Assembly (NCBI GenBank): GCA_900546005.1
Contig: URBJ01000088.1
Span: 1-9,160, forward strand
DNA: 9,160 nucleotides
Direction: 5' to 3'
Source of the DNA: an uncultured Alistipes sp.
Lineage (GTDB): Bacteria; Bacteroidota; Bacteroidia; Bacteroidales; Rikenellaceae
Below, one piece after another: positions 7,927-9,160 of the stretch (its first letter is position 1; every line of letters starts with the position of its first letter). The notes beneath the pieces are model-generated. The model made no database searches and was not told the DNA's origin. It was given only the letters and a program-made list of their open reading frames with translations. The position numbers and the translations under genes are program-made.

Positions 7927-7950
7927 GTGCACAGATGCCTTCGCTCCATT
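7909..7950. repeat. 8-bp perfect inverted repeat flanking the promoter -33 region (operator candidate)
   Basis: AATGGAGC (7909-7916) and GCTCCATT (7943-7950) are perfect inverted copies separated by 26 bases, with centres 34 bp apart, close to three helical turns. A second, shorter pair (AAGG 7924-7927, CCTT 7938-7941) nests inside. The repeat brackets the proposed -33 element and lies upstream of the predicted transcription start, so it would act as DNA rather than as mRNA structure. The repeat is seen directly; a regulator-binding role is inference. Confidence 0.4.
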
Positions 7951-8017
7951 AACCTACGCTTTCCTCATGATCCTTTTCAATAAACGAACGGAGATATTTC
8001 GAGCTTATTATTGTTTC

Positions 8018-8072
8018 CCGAATCAAACGGGACCGAATCCGCTCTTTCTTACATCCGAATGCTCACGAATTC
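8018..8072. repeat. Cluster of four CGAAT motifs upstream of the esterase-metY promoter
   Basis: CGAAT starts at 8019, 8034, 8056 and 8066. The first two lie in identical CCGAATC heptamers 15 bp apart; the third is CCGAATG and the fourth ACGAATT. The cluster is about 90-150 bases upstream of the candidate promoter. Spacing is irregular (15, 22, 10), so this could be chance rather than a binding-site array. Confidence 0.25.
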
Positions 8073-8148
8073 TCACTCCCGGCCGATCCATTTTTATTCA
8101 AATGATCACTATACCCTTCCCGGGAACCCAAACTCTACCCCAATCCAC

Positions 8149-8206
8149 AAAAAAGACTCGGAAGCGATCCGGGTATCGATTCCAATACCCTCCGCTTCCG
8201 AGTCTT
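8149..8206 (-). terminator. Intrinsic terminator downstream of ilvC
   Basis: A 14-bp perfect outer stem (8153-8166 with 8193-8206) is extended by a 6-bp inner stem (8171-8176 with 8185-8190) across a small internal loop. Read on the minus strand, the stem is followed by a run of six T residues (8154-8149). It lies 114 bases beyond the ilvC stop and fits termination of an operon ending with ilvC. The plus-strand side lacks a T-run, so direction is minus. Confidence 0.88.
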
Positions 8207-8319
8207 CATATTATCTGAGCGCGCCCGGTTCTATCCAAAAAGATCCAGCCGACTTCCTAGGGGTCCTTCTGCTCTTTTCTTTTCAAGCTCGAGCCGCTAT
8301 AAATCGAAACAAGCTGATA

Positions 8320-9160
8320 CTATTTGTTCCGTTCGGGACGCAAGCTACGTACCGTAGCACCTGCCTGCCACATTTCGCTTTCGCGCAGTTGTTTAAGCTC
8401 TTCGTTCAGCTTTTCACGATAATCGGGTTTGCTGTTCGAGTCGATCGAACGCTGTGCCTCGTTACCACATGCCACCTCTGCATACAGTTTTCTGAATACA
8501 GGCAGCGTCGCATCGCGGAACGGACCCCACCAGTCGAGTGCACCACGTTGTGCAGTAGTCGAGCAGTTGGCATACATCCAGTCCATACCGTTCTCGCCGA
8601 TCAACGGCATCAAGCTCTGAGTCAGCTCTTCTACCGTTTCGTTGAATGCTTCGGAAGGAGTGTGTCCGTTTTCACGCAACACCTGATACTGTGCAGCGAA
8701 GATACCTTGGATTGCTCCCATCAACGTTCCACGTTCACCGGTCAAGTCAGAATAAACCTCACGTTGGAAAGTCGTTTCAAACAGGTATCCTGAACCTACA
8801 CCGATTCCCAAAGCCAGTACACGATCCATTGCGCGGCCCGTTGCATCCTGCATTACGGCATAGCTCGAGTTCAAGCCACGGCCTTCCAAGAACAAACGAC
8901 GCAATGAGGTACCCGAACCTTTCGGTGCGATCATGATCACATCCACATCCTTGGGAGGAACGATGCCCGTACGATCAGAATAGGTTACACCGAAACCGTG
9001 CGAGAAATAGAGGGCTTTACCTGCTGTCAGGTGTTTCTTAACCGTCGGCCATACAGAGATCTGTGCTGCATCCGAAAGCAGATACTGAATAATCGTTCCC
9101 TTTTCGCAGGCCTCTTCGATCTCGAACAACGTCTTGCCCGGTACCCAACCGTCAGCAACC
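8320..9160 (-). CDS. ilvC: Ketol-acid reductoisomerase, 3' part (5' end outside window)
   Basis: The enzyme converts acetolactate or acetohydroxybutyrate to the dihydroxy acid using NADPH and Mg2+, the second common step of valine, leucine and isoleucine synthesis, in the cytoplasm. The frame is open to the window edge and ends at TAG (8320-8322), giving the last 279 residues; about 70 N-terminal residues with the NADPH-binding glycine loop are missing. A TTG at 9129 lies within the gene and is not a start. Visible are SHGFGV, APKGSG with a catalytic-type lysine, the metal-binding YSDLTGERG aspartate and glutamate, FNETVEE glutamates, and CSTTAQRGALDW. Total length would be about 350, the short class I rather than the duplicated E. 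coli form. In Bacteroidetes ilvC is often the last gene of an ilv operon, consistent with the terminator downstream. Confidence 0.95.
   Translation of the reverse strand, partial: VADGWVPGKTLFEIEEACEKGTIIQYLLSDAAQISVWPTVKKHLTAGKALYFSHGFGVTYSDRTGIVPPKDVDVIMIAPKGSGTSLRRLFLEGRGLNSSYAVMQDATGRAMDRVLALGIGVGSGYLFETTFQREVYSDLTGERGTLMGAIQGIFAAQYQVLRENGHTPSEAFNETVEELTQSLMPLIGENGMDWMYANCSTTAQRGALDWWGPFRDATLPVFRKLYAEVACGNEAQRSIDSNSKPDYREKLNEELKQLRESEMWQAGATVRSLRPERNK

Larger units (their letters stand above)
7870..8319. other. 450-bp non-coding region between ilvC and the esterase-metY unit
   Basis: No open frame here shows recognisable protein motifs; the plus-strand frames that run through it continue antisense into ilvC. 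From the right it holds a long ilvC 3' untranslated stretch (8207-8319, nothing recognised), the ilvC terminator hairpin (8149-8206), a featureless stretch with a 10-bp palindrome TTCCCGGGAA (8117-8126), a cluster of CGAAT motifs (8018-8072), and the promoter region with an inverted repeat (7895-7950). I saw no tRNA, and no riboswitch I can name. Confidence 0.7.

Noticed and set aside
7870..7932. An N-terminal extension of the SGNH hydrolase
   Set aside because: It would bury the signal peptide and overlap the candidate promoter; the ATG at 7869 starts with MKKS and a cleavable signal.
8018..8032. A possible hairpin CCCG...CGGG
   Set aside because: Only four pairs with a 7-base loop; too weak to call.
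8011..8793. A 260-codon plus-strand open frame from the non-coding region into ilvC
   Set aside because: Its second half is antisense to ilvC and its first half crosses the ilvC terminator hairpin. No protein motif is visible and no promoter was found.

Overview
This window looks like a chromosomal segment from a member of the Bacteroidales. The best guess is a gut-type genus outside Bacteroides proper, because base composition is near 50% GC. This rests on three things: a large lipoprotein glycosidase of a type expanded in gut Bacteroidetes, start codons without clear Shine-Dalgarno sequences but with A/T-rich leaders, and a ketol-acid reductoisomerase of the Bacteroidetes kind. The genus cannot be fixed from the sequence alone.

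Layout, left to right. A 1067-residue GH106-like glycoside hydrolase lipoprotein (180-3383, +) follows a short leader with two tandem hairpins and ends at a strong intrinsic terminator (3410-3444). A secreted S41-family peptidase (3598-5250, +) comes next and converges on metY. The 5251-5445 gap between them holds a 15-bp perfect hairpin that can stop transcription from either side. On the minus strand, a secreted two-domain GxDLY/SGNH hydrolase (6769-7869) is followed after 24 bp by metY (5446-6744, O-acetylhomoserine sulfhydrylase), probably a two-gene unit in which metY may also have its own promoter. A 450-bp non-coding region (7870-8319) holds the promoter region of that unit, an 8-bp inverted repeat around it, a small cluster of CGAAT motifs, and the terminator of ilvC. 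The 3' part of ilvC (8320 to beyond 9160, -) closes the window.

The genes fall into two groups that do not form one pathway. Three encode exported proteins: a glycosidase (probably rhamnosidase-like), a peptidase and a carbohydrate-esterase-like SGNH enzyme. They would act in the periplasm or at the surface on polymers. Two encode cytoplasmic amino-acid biosynthesis enzymes: MetY for homocysteine/methionine and IlvC for branched-chain amino acids. No mobile element, CRISPR array, tRNA or rRNA is seen. No clearly new multi-gene system is visible. The points most worth a second look are the subfamily and substrate of the GH106-like enzyme, the esterase-metY pairing with its operator-like inverted repeat, and the S41 peptidase that lacks an obvious CtpA-type catalytic lysine.
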